Assembly (NCBI GenBank): GCA_948466315.1
Contig: CAOJZZ010000004.1
Coordinates: 1 to 56,591 of the forward strand
Direction of reading: 5' to 3'
Length of the DNA stretch: 56,591 bases
Source of the DNA: an uncultured Mycoplasmatota bacterium
GTDB taxonomy: Bacteria > Bacillota_I > Bacilli_A > RF39 > UBA660
Both the position numbers and the translations under genes were made by a program. Under the pieces are notes generated by a model. It did no database searches, was not told the DNA's origin, and worked only from the letters and a program-made list of their open reading frames with translations. Positions 1 to 8,911 of the stretch are shown in pieces. Each line of letters starts with the position of its first letter. Position 1 is the first letter of the stretch.

Positions 1-1182
1 ATATATCAGGAATTGACTTAATAAGCGAATATCCTACAGCAAGCATTCAAGCACCAGCAGGTTCTTATTTAATATTACCAGTAGTAACTATGAACATTTA
101 CGCAGTAATGATTGGTAATATTGAGTTTAAAAGTAGTAACAGTACATGGTATTTAAACAATTCTGAAATAAATGCCAAAATATCAGAACTTAATTTTTAT
201 AAATATGAAACCAAAGATTATGTAGAAATAGGAGAAGAATTTGAGTACACACTAGAAGTATACTTTCCTAAATATCCAACAAATGCTACCAATAAGATAT
301 TTTACATAAAAGATGTAATAGATAATGGAATAACTTTTAGTGGATTTTCATCAATAGAAGTAGAAGTGGATGAAACAAAAGTAGCAGTATTAGAAGATGG
401 GAGAATATTAGATGAAGATGAAAAAGAGCTTGGAAACATCTCTATAGAAGGTCAAGAAATGACAATAAATTTTAATGTTGATAATATTATATCTGATAGA
501 CTATATATATATTACAAAGCAAAATTAAATAATAGTGCTAGTATTGGTGTGGATAATAAAAATAAAAATACCGCAACCCTAACATACTCTAATGACCCTT
601 ATTGGTACAAATACAACAACACAAACAGTGGAAAACCTTGTTGGTACATTCGGTTTAGAAATATTTAAATATGAAAATAATAATAAAAACAAACCACTAA
701 GTGGTGCTGTATTTGAAATTTATAGAGATAAAGAATGTACTCAAAAAGTAGGAACTACAACTCCAACAAATGAACAAGGAATTGCTTATTATAAAGGACT
801 TAGTATAGATAAGTTGTATGATAATGAAGAAATTGATATTAATGGTATATATTATGTAAGTAGACAAAAAAAATATTATTTAAAAGAAATAACAAGTCCT
901 GAGGGATATGTTGTATCTAGTAAGCCAATTATGACAAAAATTGGTTATGACTATGTATCTGAATCTGGAATTTATGAAAGTGAAGCAGTACCAAATGGAG
1001 AAGGAACATCTATAGGCGAACGCGCTGGATATTATAGAATTGAAGTACCAAGCTATAAAAATATTTTATTACCAGTAACTGGTGGGGCAGGGACAATTAT
1101 TTTTACTATTATGGGCTTAATATTAATTTGCAGTTCAACCTACTACTATCTAAAATATAAAAGTAAAAGGATTAATGATTAA
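1..1182 (+). pseudogene. SpaA-like LPxTG surface protein, 5' truncated by the window and frameshifted
   Basis: The frame is already open at the left edge (codons in phase with position 3), so the N-terminus lies outside. The first part runs to a stop at 668. The continuation is in another frame (592-1182) and holds a SpaA/Cna-B-like prealbumin domain (GTFGLEIFKYE, then GAVFEIYRD), an LPVTG sorting motif at 1069-1083, a hydrophobic helix and a basic tail. Deleting one T in the 'gacccttatt' stretch near 598 joins the two frames as YSNDP-IGTNTTTQTVEN, so a single-base insertion or an assembly error splits one gene. The upstream part has a repeat-like 'TATLTYSNDP' ending typical of isopeptide-type adhesin domains. 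The intact product would be a sortase-anchored adhesin or pilin; no sortase is present in the window. Family assignment is from pattern recognition. Confidence 0.7.
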
Positions 1183-1185
1183 AAT

Positions 1186-1971
1186 ATGAAATTAGAAGTA
1201 TTACTATCAACAATTAATTTAGATAAGAAGACTCTAGATTCTATGAATATAACCAGTGATTGTATAGTGATAAATCAATGTAGTAAAAACACATATGAAG
1301 AATATAAAGATTTTAAAATATATTCTTATAACGAAAAAGGAACATCACTAAGTAGAAATAAAGCCTTAGGAAAAGCAACAGGAGATATTCTTTTATTATG
1401 TGATGATGATATAATATATAATTCAGATTATGAAACCATAATATTAGATGAATTTGAAAAAAATGAAGAAGCAGACGTAATAGTATTTAATCTTTTCTGT
1501 GAAGATAGACTACAAAAAAATATTATTAAAAATAAAAAGGTTAAATTTTATAATTGTTTAAGATATGGTAGTCCTCAAATTGCCTTTAAAAGAAGTAAAA
1601 TAGAACAAAAACAAATAAAATTTGATTTAGATTTTGGTCCAAATGCCAAATATTCTTGTGGTGAAGATACCTTATTTATTGTTACCTGTTTAAAAGAAAA
1701 ACTAAAAATATTTTCTAGTCCTAAGTTTATTGGAACCATAAAAAAAAGCCCCTCAACTTGGTTTTGTGGTTATAATGAAAAATTTTTCTTTGATAAAGGA
1801 GCTATATTTTATGCAATTAATAAAAATATTAGTTTAATACTATGTCTACAATATTTAATTAGACATAAAGAAACTTTACAAAATATAAATTTTACTAAGG
1901 CTTTAAGACTAATGATGGCTGGGATGGAAAATTATAAAATAAATATTAAAGATTACAGAGAGGTTTTATAA
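1186..1971 (+). CDS. Family 2-like glycosyltransferase
   Basis: This 261-residue protein has a divergent GT-A fold pattern. An N-terminal beta strand (KLEVLLSTI) is followed by 'GTSLSRNKALGKATGDILL' and an acidic metal-binding motif 'LLCDDDIIY' near residue 85, the usual nucleotide-sugar/DxD region of GT2 enzymes. There is no signal peptide or membrane segment, so it should act at the cytoplasmic face of the membrane. It starts 3 bases after the surface-protein stop and is followed within 1 base by an O-antigen-ligase-like gene and another GT2, so the three probably act together on a surface polysaccharide or on glycosylation of the neighbouring surface protein. The acceptor and sugar cannot be told from sequence. 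Confidence 0.7.
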   Translation: MKLEVLLSTINLDKKTLDSMNITSDCIVINQCSKNTYEEYKDFKIYSYNEKGTSLSRNKALGKATGDILLLCDDDIIYNSDYETIILDEFEKNEEADVIVFNLFCEDRLQKNIIKNKKVKFYNCLRYGSPQIAFKRSKIEQKQIKFDLDFGPNAKYSCGEDTLFIVTCLKEKLKIFSSPKFIGTIKKSPSTWFCGYNEKFFFDKGAIFYAINKNISLILCLQYLIRHKETLQNINFTKALRLMMAGMENYKINIKDYREVL

Positions 1972-1972
1972 A

Positions 1973-3241
1973 ATGATAAAAAAATTAAACAATATAAATG
2001 TTATGTATATTATAATATTCATTTTTCTTTCATTCCTTAGTTCTGTTTTTTTAACATTTAGAATGATTAGTTCAAGGGTATATGCCTATACATTATATAC
2101 AACAGGAATAATTTCACTACTACTTATAATATTAAACTTTATAAAAAACAAAGAGCATCTAAAACTATGTGATATAATTATTCTTTTTCTGGCCATTCTA
2201 GCAATCATTTCCACTTGTTTTGCTAAAAATATTTCAGTAAGTATTTTTGGTTTTAGAAACTGGAATGAAGGACTACTAAGTTTGCTTACTTATTATTCTT
2301 TGTTCTCGCTTTCTACCTTTATTAAAAACAAAGACAAGGAATTTATAATGAATATGCTTTTATTTTTAGGTGTTTTTCAAGTCTTTTATGGTTTGTTTCA
2401 AGTACTTGGTATATTTGAAAGTGTGCATGATGGTACAAGATATGCAGGTGGTTTAGTTGGTAATTCTATGTTTTTTGGTACTCAAAATGTTTTATGGCTA
2501 GCCCTTTCAATAGGGTTATATAGTTTTTCTTCAAATAGAAATTATATAATATATATATTTATATTTTCACTAGGGATTTTTCTTTCTGGTTCTATGAGTG
2601 CAGTTGTAGGAACAGGAGGAGTGATTCTATCATATATAATATATTTATTATATTTAAAGTACAAAAGAAATGAAGTGAAACCTTATCTAAAAAAACTTAC
2701 AATAGTCTTAATATCTTTGTTTATAAGTCTTATTGTTGGTACTTTTATAAATCACTTATTATTTGAAGATATTAAAGAAATGATATTTCAGTTATTTAAT
2801 ATTACAGTAAACAAAGAGGTTATGGATAATTATGGGACTAATAGAATTTATATATGGAAAAACGTTTTAAAAGTAGTGCCAAAACACTTATTACATGGAG
2901 TAGGAATTGATTGTTTTGCTTATGCTTTTCCAAAAGGACTCCTTCTACCATCTTCTATTTTACTACTAGTAGATAAGGCTCATAATGAATTTTTACAAAT
3001 ACTTTTAACTCAAGGGATTTTTGCTTTACTTACTTATATATCTTTTTTATTAATCATTATTAAAAATTGTACTAAAAAATTAGTTAAGGAAAATTATATA
3101 AAAATGGCTCTATTCTTAGCCATCATTGGTTATCTTACTCAATCATGTTTTAATATAAGCGTAATTACTGTAGCACCACTATTCTATATTATATTAGGTC
3201 TAGCATATAATAGAGGTAATGATGATGAAGCCATTAGTTAG
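1973..3241 (+). CDS. O-antigen ligase / Wzy-type polysaccharide polymerase-like membrane protein
   Basis: This 422-residue protein has about ten hydrophobic helices. It carries a large extracytoplasmic loop typical of the O-antigen ligase (Wzy_C/WaaL) family, with 'NRIYIWKNVLKVVPKHLLHGVG' followed by 'VDKAHNEFLQILLTQGIFAL'; the His-Asn-Glu segment is the usual family hallmark. Members join or polymerise lipid-linked glycans at the outer face of the membrane. A GAGAGG ribosome binding site precedes the ATG. It overlaps the following glycosyltransferase, so the two are translationally coupled. A role in capsule or surface glycan assembly fits the context, but the glycan is unknown. Confidence 0.75.
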   Translation: MIKKLNNINVMYIIIFIFLSFLSSVFLTFRMISSRVYAYTLYTTGIISLLLIILNFIKNKEHLKLCDIIILFLAILAIISTCFAKNISVSIFGFRNWNEGLLSLLTYYSLFSLSTFIKNKDKEFIMNMLLFLGVFQVFYGLFQVLGIFESVHDGTRYAGGLVGNSMFFGTQNVLWLALSIGLYSFSSNRNYIIYIFIFSLGIFLSGSMSAVVGTGGVILSYIIYLLYLKYKRNEVKPYLKKLTIVLISLFISLIVGTFINHLLFEDIKEMIFQLFNITVNKEVMDNYGTNRIYIWKNVLKVVPKHLLHGVGIDCFAYAFPKGLLLPSSILLLVDKAHNEFLQILLTQGIFALLTYISFLLIIIKNCTKKLVKENYIKMALFLAIIGYLTQSCFNISVITVAPLFYIILGLAYNRGNDDEAIS

Positions 3242-3977
3242 TATAATAATTCCTGTATATAATGCTGCTAAGTTTTTACCTGATACTATTAATTCTATTT
3301 TAAATCAGACCTATAGAAATTGGGAAGTAATATTAGTGGATGATAAGAGTACAGATAATAGTGTAGAAATAATAGGAAAATATATAAGTAATAACATAAA
3401 ACTAATAAAGCTAGATAAAAATTATGGTCCAGGATTTGCTAGAAATAAGGGAGTAGATAGTGCTAAGGGTAAGTTAATTTGTTTTTTAGATGCTGATGAT
3501 TTATGGAAAAAAGATAAATTAGAAAAACAAGTTAATTTTACTATTACCAACAATTATCATTTCACATATACTAGTTATGTTTATTCTAATAAATTTGGTA
3601 AAGAAACCAGCTGTGTTGTCAAGGTACCATTAAAAGTTAAATATCATGATTATTTAAAAAACACTATAATAACTACTTCTACTGTTATGTTTGATATGTG
3701 TTATTTTGATAAAAAAGATCTTTATATGCCTAATTTAAAAAGAGGGGAAGATGGAGCAACTTGGTTAAGAATATTAAAAAAAATAGATTATGCCTATGGT
3801 TTAAATGAAGATTTAGCTCTTTATAGAATATCAAGAAATACTTTATCTTCTAATAAATTACTTTCTATAAAGTGTATTTGGCATTTATATAGAAAAGTAG
3901 AAAGTTTAAGTATTTTAAAAAGTACATATTATTTTATTTTCTATACATTTAATACTATTAAAAAAAGAATAGGATAA
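3225..3977 (+). CDS. Family 2 glycosyltransferase
   Basis: A classical GT2 enzyme of about 250 residues. The N-terminal 'PLVSIIIPVYNAAKFLPDTI' is followed by 'ILVDDKSTDNS', 'ARNKGVDSAKG' and the metal-binding 'CFLDADDLW' near residue 90; 'RGEDGATWLRI' supplies the later ED acid. Three ATG codons stand in tandem at 3219, 3222 and 3225. The AGAGG at 3212-3216 best fits 3222 or 3225, and the protein family normally begins close to the 'PLVSIIIP' strand. The gene overlaps the O-antigen-ligase-like gene by about 17-23 bases, which implies coupling. It probably transfers a sugar during surface polysaccharide synthesis. It is the last gene of this block before lepA, which has its own promoter. Confidence 0.85.
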   Translation: MKPLVSIIIPVYNAAKFLPDTINSILNQTYRNWEVILVDDKSTDNSVEIIGKYISNNIKLIKLDKNYGPGFARNKGVDSAKGKLICFLDADDLWKKDKLEKQVNFTITNNYHFTYTSYVYSNKFGKETSCVVKVPLKVKYHDYLKNTIITTSTVMFDMCYFDKKDLYMPNLKRGEDGATWLRILKKIDYAYGLNEDLALYRISRNTLSSNKLLSIKCIWHLYRKVESLSILKSTYYFIFYTFNTIKKRIG

Positions 3978-4099
3978 AACATTTATAATGATAAAGAATA
4001 TATAATAAGGGCAACCATAAATATGATAGCTCTTTTTTAGTATTCTAAAAAATAATATATAATAAAGTACAAGATATCAAAAAAGTATCATTCTAGTTT

Positions 4100-4128
4100 T
4101 TGCATTCGCTATAAATATATAGTATAAT
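4100..4128 (+). promoter_or_regulatory. Housekeeping-type promoter for lepA
   Basis: TTGCAT at 4100-4105 and TATAAT at 4123-4128 are spaced by 17 bases and lie about 30 bases upstream of the lepA start. The 180-base gap after the glycosyltransferase otherwise holds no gene. Confidence 0.65.
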
Positions 4129-4159
4129 AAATACAAATACTGAAATGGTGGTAACATAA

Positions 4160-5959
4160 ATGAAACAAGAAAATATTAGAAATTTTTGTATTATAGCCCA
4201 TATTGATCATGGGAAGAGTACTTTAGCTGATCGTATATTAGAAAAAACAAAGGCCCTAGAAAAACGAGAATTAAAAGAACAGATGTTAGATTCTATGGAT
4301 ATTGAACGAGAACGTGGAATTACCATAAAATTAAATGCTGTTAGATTAACTTATAGTTATGATAATAGTGAGTATTATTTTCATCTTATTGATACCCCAG
4401 GACATGTAGATTTTTCTTATGAAGTATCAAGAAGTCTTGCAGCATGTGAAGGAGCTTTATTAGTAGTAGATGCTACTCAAGGAGTAGAAGCTCAAACTCT
4501 AGCTAATCTTTATTTAGCTCTTGATAATAATTTAACAATCATTCCAGTAATTAATAAAATAGACTTACCATCAGCTAATCCTGATAAAGTTATAAAGGAA
4601 TTAGAAGAGTTGGGTTTTAGCGAAGAAGAAATTGTTCTAACTAGTGCTAAAACAGGTGAGGGAATTGAAAAACTTCTAGAAACTATCATAAGAAAAATAC
4701 CTGCACCTGCTGGAAATAAGTCTAATAAACTACAAGCCCTTATTTTTGATAGTCTTTTTGATCCCTATAGAGGCGTAATTACTAGTATTCGTGTAGTAGA
4801 AGGAGAAGTAAAAGTAGGAGATATTATTAAAATGATGGAGACCAATGCGGTTTATGATGTTATAGGTCTTTCCATTAATACTCCTAAAGAAGAAAAAAAG
4901 ACTTCTTTAAAAGCTGGTGAAGTAGGCTATTTATATGCCTCAATCAAAAGTATTAGTGATGTTCATGTAGGGGATACTATCACTTTAGAGAGCAATTCAG
5001 CAACCAAAAAACTTCCAGGTTATAAACCTATGAAACCAATGGTTTATTGTGGACTTTACCCTATTGAATCAAGTAAATTTGAAGATTTACGTGAAGCCTT
5101 AGAAAAATTAAAATTAAATGATGCTGCCTTAGTATATGAACCAGAAACATCAAAAGCTTTAGGGTTTGGTTTTAGATGTGGTTTTTTAGGACTTTTACAT
5201 ATGGAAATTACTGAAGAACGTATAGAAAGAGAGTTTAATATCGAACTTATTGCTACATCTCCTTCTGTTGTTTATGAAGTGATTTTAACAGATGGAAGTA
5301 AAACTATAGTTGATTCTCCAACCAAGATGCCTAAAAGAGAATTAATCTCTAAAACTCTAGAACCATATGTTAAATCTAATATCTTTACACCAAGTGAATA
5401 TATCGGTCCAATAATGGAATTATGTCAAGATAAAAGAGGAACATTTTTAAATATAGATTACTTAAGTCAAGAAAGAGTAACCATAAATTATGAAATTCCT
5501 TTATCAGAAATTGTCTATGATTTTTTCGATCGTATGAAATCTTGTACTAAAGGTTATGCCTCTTTTGACTATGAAGTAATCGGTTATAAAGAAAGTAATC
5601 TCGTAAAAATGGATATTCTTCTAAATGGAGAAATAGTGGATGCCTTAAGTGTTATAGTTCATAAAGACTTTGCTTATAATAGAGGCAAAACAGTAGTAGA
5701 AAAGTTAAAAGAAATTATTCCACGACAACTCTTTGAAGTTCCCATACAAGCAGCGATTGGTACTCATGTAATTGCTCGTACAGATATAAAAGCCATGCGT
5801 AAAAACGTTTTAGCTAAATGTTATGGAGGAGATGTAAGTAGAAAGAAAAAGTTACTAGAAAAACAAAAAGAAGGTAAAAAACGTATGAAAAAAATAGGTA
5901 GCGTAGAAGTACCACAAGAAGCTTTTTTATCTATTCTTACAACGGATACTAAAAAGTAA
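4160..5959 (+). CDS. lepA: Elongation factor 4 (LepA), ribosomal back-translocase GTPase
   Basis: This 599-residue protein is full length for LepA. It has G1 '[15 protein letters not shown]', switch I '[13 protein letters not shown]', G3 'DTPGHVDF', G4 'NKIDL' and G5 'TSAKTGEG'. These are followed by EF-G-like domains II, III and V and the LepA-specific C-terminal domain ('[20 protein letters not shown]', then a lysine-rich '[19 protein letters not shown]'). The enzyme is a translation GTPase that acts on stalled or stressed ribosomes. The TAA stop overlaps the ATG of hemW by one base (TAATG), so the two are translationally coupled, an arrangement seen in many Bacillota. No oddities were seen. 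Confidence 0.97.
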   Translation: MKQENIRNFCIIAHIDHGKSTLADRILEKTKALEKRELKEQMLDSMDIERERGITIKLNAVRLTYSYDNSEYYFHLIDTPGHVDFSYEVSRSLAACEGALLVVDATQGVEAQTLANLYLALDNNLTIIPVINKIDLPSANPDKVIKELEELGFSEEEIVLTSAKTGEGIEKLLETIIRKIPAPAGNKSNKLQALIFDSLFDPYRGVITSIRVVEGEVKVGDIIKMMETNAVYDVIGLSINTPKEEKKTSLKAGEVGYLYASIKSISDVHVGDTITLESNSATKKLPGYKPMKPMVYCGLYPIESSKFEDLREALEKLKLNDAALVYEPETSKALGFGFRCGFLGLLHMEITEERIEREFNIELIATSPSVVYEVILTDGSKTIVDSPTKMPKRELISKTLEPYVKSNIFTPSEYIGPIMELCQDKRGTFLNIDYLSQERVTINYEIPLSEIVYDFFDRMKSCTKGYASFDYEVIGYKESNLVKMDILLNGEIVDALSVIVHKDFAYNRGKTVVEKLKEIIPRQLFEVPIQAAIGTHVIARTDIKAMRKNVLAKCYGGDVSRKKKLLEKQKEGKKRMKKIGSVEVPQEAFLSILTTDTKK

Positions 5960-7062
5960 TGATTAAACATGCATACATACATATACCATTTTGTGAAAAA
6001 ATATGTACCTATTGCGATTTTTGTAAAATGTTTTACCATGAAAAGTGGGTAAATGAGTACTTAGACCAACTAGAAAAAGAAATAAAAACTAAATATAATA
6101 ATGATACACTAGAAACAATTTATATTGGTGGAGGAACACCAAGTTGTCTCAATATAAAACAATTAGAACAATTATTAGAAATAACCACTAACTTAAAAAA
6201 AAGTACTAATTTAGAATTCACAATAGAGTGTAATTTTGAAAATACGACTAAGGAAAAATTACAGCTATTTCATAAATTCGGTGTCAATAGACTTAGTTTT
6301 GGAATAGAAACAATTAATAAAAAACAAGCTGAATTTTTAGGAAGAAATATATCTAAAAAACAAATTATAAAGATATTAAATACAGCTAAATTCATTGGTT
6401 TTACAAATATAAATGTAGATTTAATGTATGCTTTTCCCAATCAAACTATAATAGATATTAAAGAAGATTTAGAATTTTTATTTAGTCTAGATATAAATCA
6501 CATTTCTACTTATTCATTAATAATTGAGAAAAATACCAAGATTGGTCTACAAAATATTAAGTCAATTTCTGAAGACTTAGAATATGAAATGTATAACTAT
6601 ATCTGTCAAGAATTAGGTAAAAGAGGCTTTATTCATTATGAAATAAGTAATTTTGCCAAACCAAATTATAAATCAAAACATAATCTTTGTTATTGGAAAA
6701 ATAAAGAGTACTATGGTTTTGGATTAGGAGCTAGTAGTTATTTAGAAAATAAGCGAATTACCAATACAAGATCTTTAACCAAATATTTACAAGAAGAATA
6801 TATAAAAGAAGAGGAAATAATAATTAAAGAAGAACAAATAGAATATGAAATTATCTTAAATCTAAGAACAAAAGAAGGAATAAATTTAAAAAAATTTAAA
6901 AATAAATATGGAATAGAAGTAAAAGATGCATATAATTATTTTTCCCTTCTTTTACATGGTTTACTAAAAGAAGAACAGGAAAATCTTTTTATTCCAGAAG
7001 ATAAATGGTATATTAGTAACGAGATAATAGTAAAGCTTTTAGAAGGAGAAAAAGAAGTATGA
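5959..7062 (+). CDS. hemW: HemW-like radical SAM protein (coproporphyrinogen oxidase-like)
   Basis: This 367-residue protein has an N-terminal radical SAM iron-sulfur motif 'CEKICTYCDFC' (CxxxCxxC) within 'HIPFCEKICTYCDFCK', a glycine-rich 'YIGGGTPSCL' and 'RLSFGIETI', followed by a HemW-type C-terminal domain ('SKHNLCYWKNKEYYGFGLGA'). HemW proteins are close relatives of the oxygen-independent coproporphyrinogen III oxidase HemN but are generally regarded as heme chaperones rather than oxidases. It starts inside the lepA stop and its own stop overlaps the next ATG (ATGA), so lepA, hemW and the HD gene form a tight operon. No heme biosynthesis genes occur in this window, so the physiological role here is uncertain. 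Confidence 0.9.
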   Translation: MIKHAYIHIPFCEKICTYCDFCKMFYHEKWVNEYLDQLEKEIKTKYNNDTLETIYIGGGTPSCLNIKQLEQLLEITTNLKKSTNLEFTIECNFENTTKEKLQLFHKFGVNRLSFGIETINKKQAEFLGRNISKKQIIKILNTAKFIGFTNINVDLMYAFPNQTIIDIKEDLEFLFSLDINHISTYSLIIEKNTKIGLQNIKSISEDLEYEMYNYICQELGKRGFIHYEISNFAKPNYKSKHNLCYWKNKEYYGFGLGASSYLENKRITNTRSLTKYLQEEYIKEEEIIIKEEQIEYEIILNLRTKEGINLKKFKNKYGIEVKDAYNYFSLLLHGLLKEEQENLFIPEDKWYISNEIIVKLLEGEKEV

Positions 7063-7643
7063 ATAGAGAAAAAGTTTTTGAAAAAGAATTAAGTTATATA
7101 AAAAGTTCAAAGATAAAAAATGCCTGTTTAGAAATGATTAAGTTATTACCAGAGTATTTTTTTGAAGTACCAGCATCCTCAACTGGAAAATATCATCCTG
7201 AATATACTCAGGGTGAAGGTGGACTTCTTCGTCATACCAAAGCGGCAGTTAGAATAGGATATGAATTATTAAGTGATCCAAGTATTGGAGATAAATATCA
7301 AAGTGATGAAAAGGATTTAATGTTAATGGCTTTACTATTACATGATGGTCTAAAGTCTGGTTTAGAAAAAGAAAAATATACAAGATTTGATCATCCTATT
7401 TTAATGGCTGATTATATTATGGATAATGAAGAAGTTTTAGGTTTAGAGGTAGAAGAGATTGAGTTTTTAGGAGATGCTATAAAAACTCACATGGGACCAT
7501 GGACTACTGATTATAATGGGGTAGAAGTATTAGAAAAACCTAAAACAAAGTATCAAAATTTTGTCCATATGTGTGATTATCTAGCTAGTCGAAAATGTAT
7601 CTTATTACCATTTGATAGTAACAATAATATAATTGATAATTAA
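7059..7643 (+). CDS. Small HD-domain phosphohydrolase
   Basis: This 194-residue protein is a single HD domain. A first His lies in 'GGLLRHTKAAVRI', the central His-Asp in 'ALLLHDGLKSG', and further metal-ligand histidines in 'RFDHPILMADYI' and 'IKTHMGPW'. The pattern recalls the HD domain of YhaM-type 3'-5' exoribonucleases, but the OB-fold that usually precedes it is absent. A metal-dependent phosphodiesterase or phosphatase on nucleotides or RNA ends is the likely activity; the substrate is unknown. It overlaps hemW by four bases (ATGA) and is followed by a strong bidirectional terminator. Confidence 0.75.
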   Translation: MNREKVFEKELSYIKSSKIKNACLEMIKLLPEYFFEVPASSTGKYHPEYTQGEGGLLRHTKAAVRIGYELLSDPSIGDKYQSDEKDLMLMALLLHDGLKSGLEKEKYTRFDHPILMADYIMDNEEVLGLEVEEIEFLGDAIKTHMGPWTTDYNGVEVLEKPKTKYQNFVHMCDYLASRKCILLPFDSNNNIIDN

Positions 7644-7646
7644 AAT

Positions 7647-7690
7647 AAAAAATCTAGATAACTAAAATTTTAGTGGTTCTAGATTTTTGT
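7647..7690. terminator. Bidirectional terminator between the HD gene and def
   Basis: A long hairpin pairs AAAAATCTAGA with TCTAGATTTTT; an inner CTAAAATTTTAG palindrome extends it. A- and T-runs on both sides serve both convergent genes. Confidence 0.8.
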
Positions 7691-7702
7691 TATTTATAAA
7701 AA

Positions 7703-8251
7703 CTAAATAGCCCTCATTTCGTTTTCTCCCTTAAAAGGATTATTCTTATCTATGTGATCTGTAAACATAATTCCATTTAAGTGATCAATTTCATGTTGAA
7801 AAGCAATAGCTAATTCTTCTCTAGCTCTAACATGGATTTTTTTTCCATCTATATCATAAGCCTCTACTGTAACTCTAGCAAACCTTGGAACAATTCCCTC
7901 AACAGGTCTATTTACACTTAAACAACCTTCTCCCATATCAACATAAATTTTCTCTAGAGAATTACTTATAATCTTAGGATTAACCAAAACATAAGTTTCA
8001 AATTTACCTTCATCATACTCATTAACCACAACAAAATATCTTTTAGCAATCCCTAATTGTATAGCAGCAAGTCCCATTCCTGGTCGTAAATCATATTTTT
8101 CAGACAATTCTTCTATTTGACTGTTTTGTAAATATTCAATCATATCATCAATCGTTTTTTTATCATTTTCAGTAAGTGGAAAAATAACATCTTTACTCAC
8201 AGTTCTTAATCTTTTATCTTTTTCATCAAGTATATCTTTCATCTTTAACAT
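7703..8251 (-). CDS. def: Peptide deformylase
   Basis: This 182-residue protein carries all three deformylase motifs in order: motif I 'GMGLAAIQLG', motif II 'EGCLSV' (the metal-binding Cys) and motif III 'QHEIDH' (the two His ligands and the catalytic Glu). It removes the N-formyl group from nascent proteins using a bound Fe2+ or similar metal. The length and the insertion before motif II fit the type 2 enzymes of Gram-positive bacteria. The start is set by GAGGTG eight bases upstream of ATG. It is transcribed convergently to the lepA operon and appears to be a single gene. Confidence 0.96.
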   Translation of the reverse strand: MLKMKDILDEKDKRLRTVSKDVIFPLTENDKKTIDDMIEYLQNSQIEELSEKYDLRPGMGLAAIQLGIAKRYFVVVNEYDEGKFETYVLVNPKIISNSLEKIYVDMGEGCLSVNRPVEGIVPRFARVTVEAYDIDGKKIHVRAREELAIAFQHEIDHLNGIMFTDHIDKNNPFKGENEMRAI

Positions 8252-8564
8252 GAAAACACCTCATTCCATTGCCTATATTTTATCAAAAAAACTGAAAAAA
8301 TAAAAGTACCTATTATTTCGAATTATATCTTATGATTCTTAGTAGTTCATAAGTGGGAATTAAATAAAGTTTAGACTCTTTTTGCAAAAAAGCCTTCTTT
8401 ATTATATATATCCATCATAATTTAAGAAAAAATGATATTTATATAAATTACCATTTTAGAATTATAATTACTTTTATTACATAAAGAAACTAAAGAATTA
8501 ACTAAACTCAAATATTATAATAGTTATCTAAAAATAATGTTAATTTTTACTCCTATATGAATAT
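8252..8564. other. Gene-free spacer upstream of def
   Basis: About 310 bases of AT-rich sequence between the start of def and the terminator of the small minus-strand gene. No open frame with a ribosome binding site is visible on either strand. It presumably holds the def promoter. Confidence 0.4.
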
Positions 8565-8596
8565 AAAAATAAAAACGTATAAGAAAACTTATACGC
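8565..8596 (-). terminator. Terminator of the YjcZ-like gene
   Basis: CGTATAAG (8576-8583) and CTTATACG (8588-8595) form a perfect 8-bp stem with a 4-base loop. It is followed on the minus strand by TTTTTATTTTT, a classic intrinsic terminator. Confidence 0.8.
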
Positions 8597-8611
8597 TCCA
8601 AACTGTTAGTA

Positions 8612-8776
8612 CTAAGCTGCCCAACGTGTACCAATAACTATAACTAAAAGAATGAATAATACTAAAATAATAGCATAAGTTGAGTTGTTATTATTTCCAC
8701 AGCAACCCATAGGATAGTATGGCATTTGGCAGTTTTGGTTAGAACAACAGTTTTGGCCACTACCATAATAATACAT
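8612..8776 (-). CDS. YjcZ-family-like small membrane protein
   Basis: A 54-residue protein. A Tyr/Asn/Cys/Gln-rich N-terminus (MYYYGSGQNCCSNQNC, then PMGCCGNNNN) is followed by one hydrophobic helix, 'YAIILVLFILLIVIGTRW'. Polar N-terminus plus a C-terminal 'ALIVVLFILLII'-type helix is the signature of the YjcZ-type small proteins that are annotated as sporulation proteins in Bacillus relatives. The start is set by GGAGGC upstream of ATG at 8776, and a perfect terminator follows the gene. Cysteine pairs suggest metal binding or cross-linking, but that is speculation. It is the only independent hint in this window, besides spoVD/spoVE, of a sporulation programme. Confidence 0.65.
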   Translation of the reverse strand: MYYYGSGQNCCSNQNCQMPYYPMGCCGNNNNSTYAIILVLFILLVIVIGTRWAA

Positions 8777-8911
8777 AACATTGCCTCCTTTACATAATCT
8801 ACTATAAAGTATGTAAATTTACAAAAAATGTTAATAAAACTAACCTATAATAAAATAGCCATGAAAAAATTAAAAATATATGTTATATTAATAATAGAGG
8901 AGAGAATGTAA

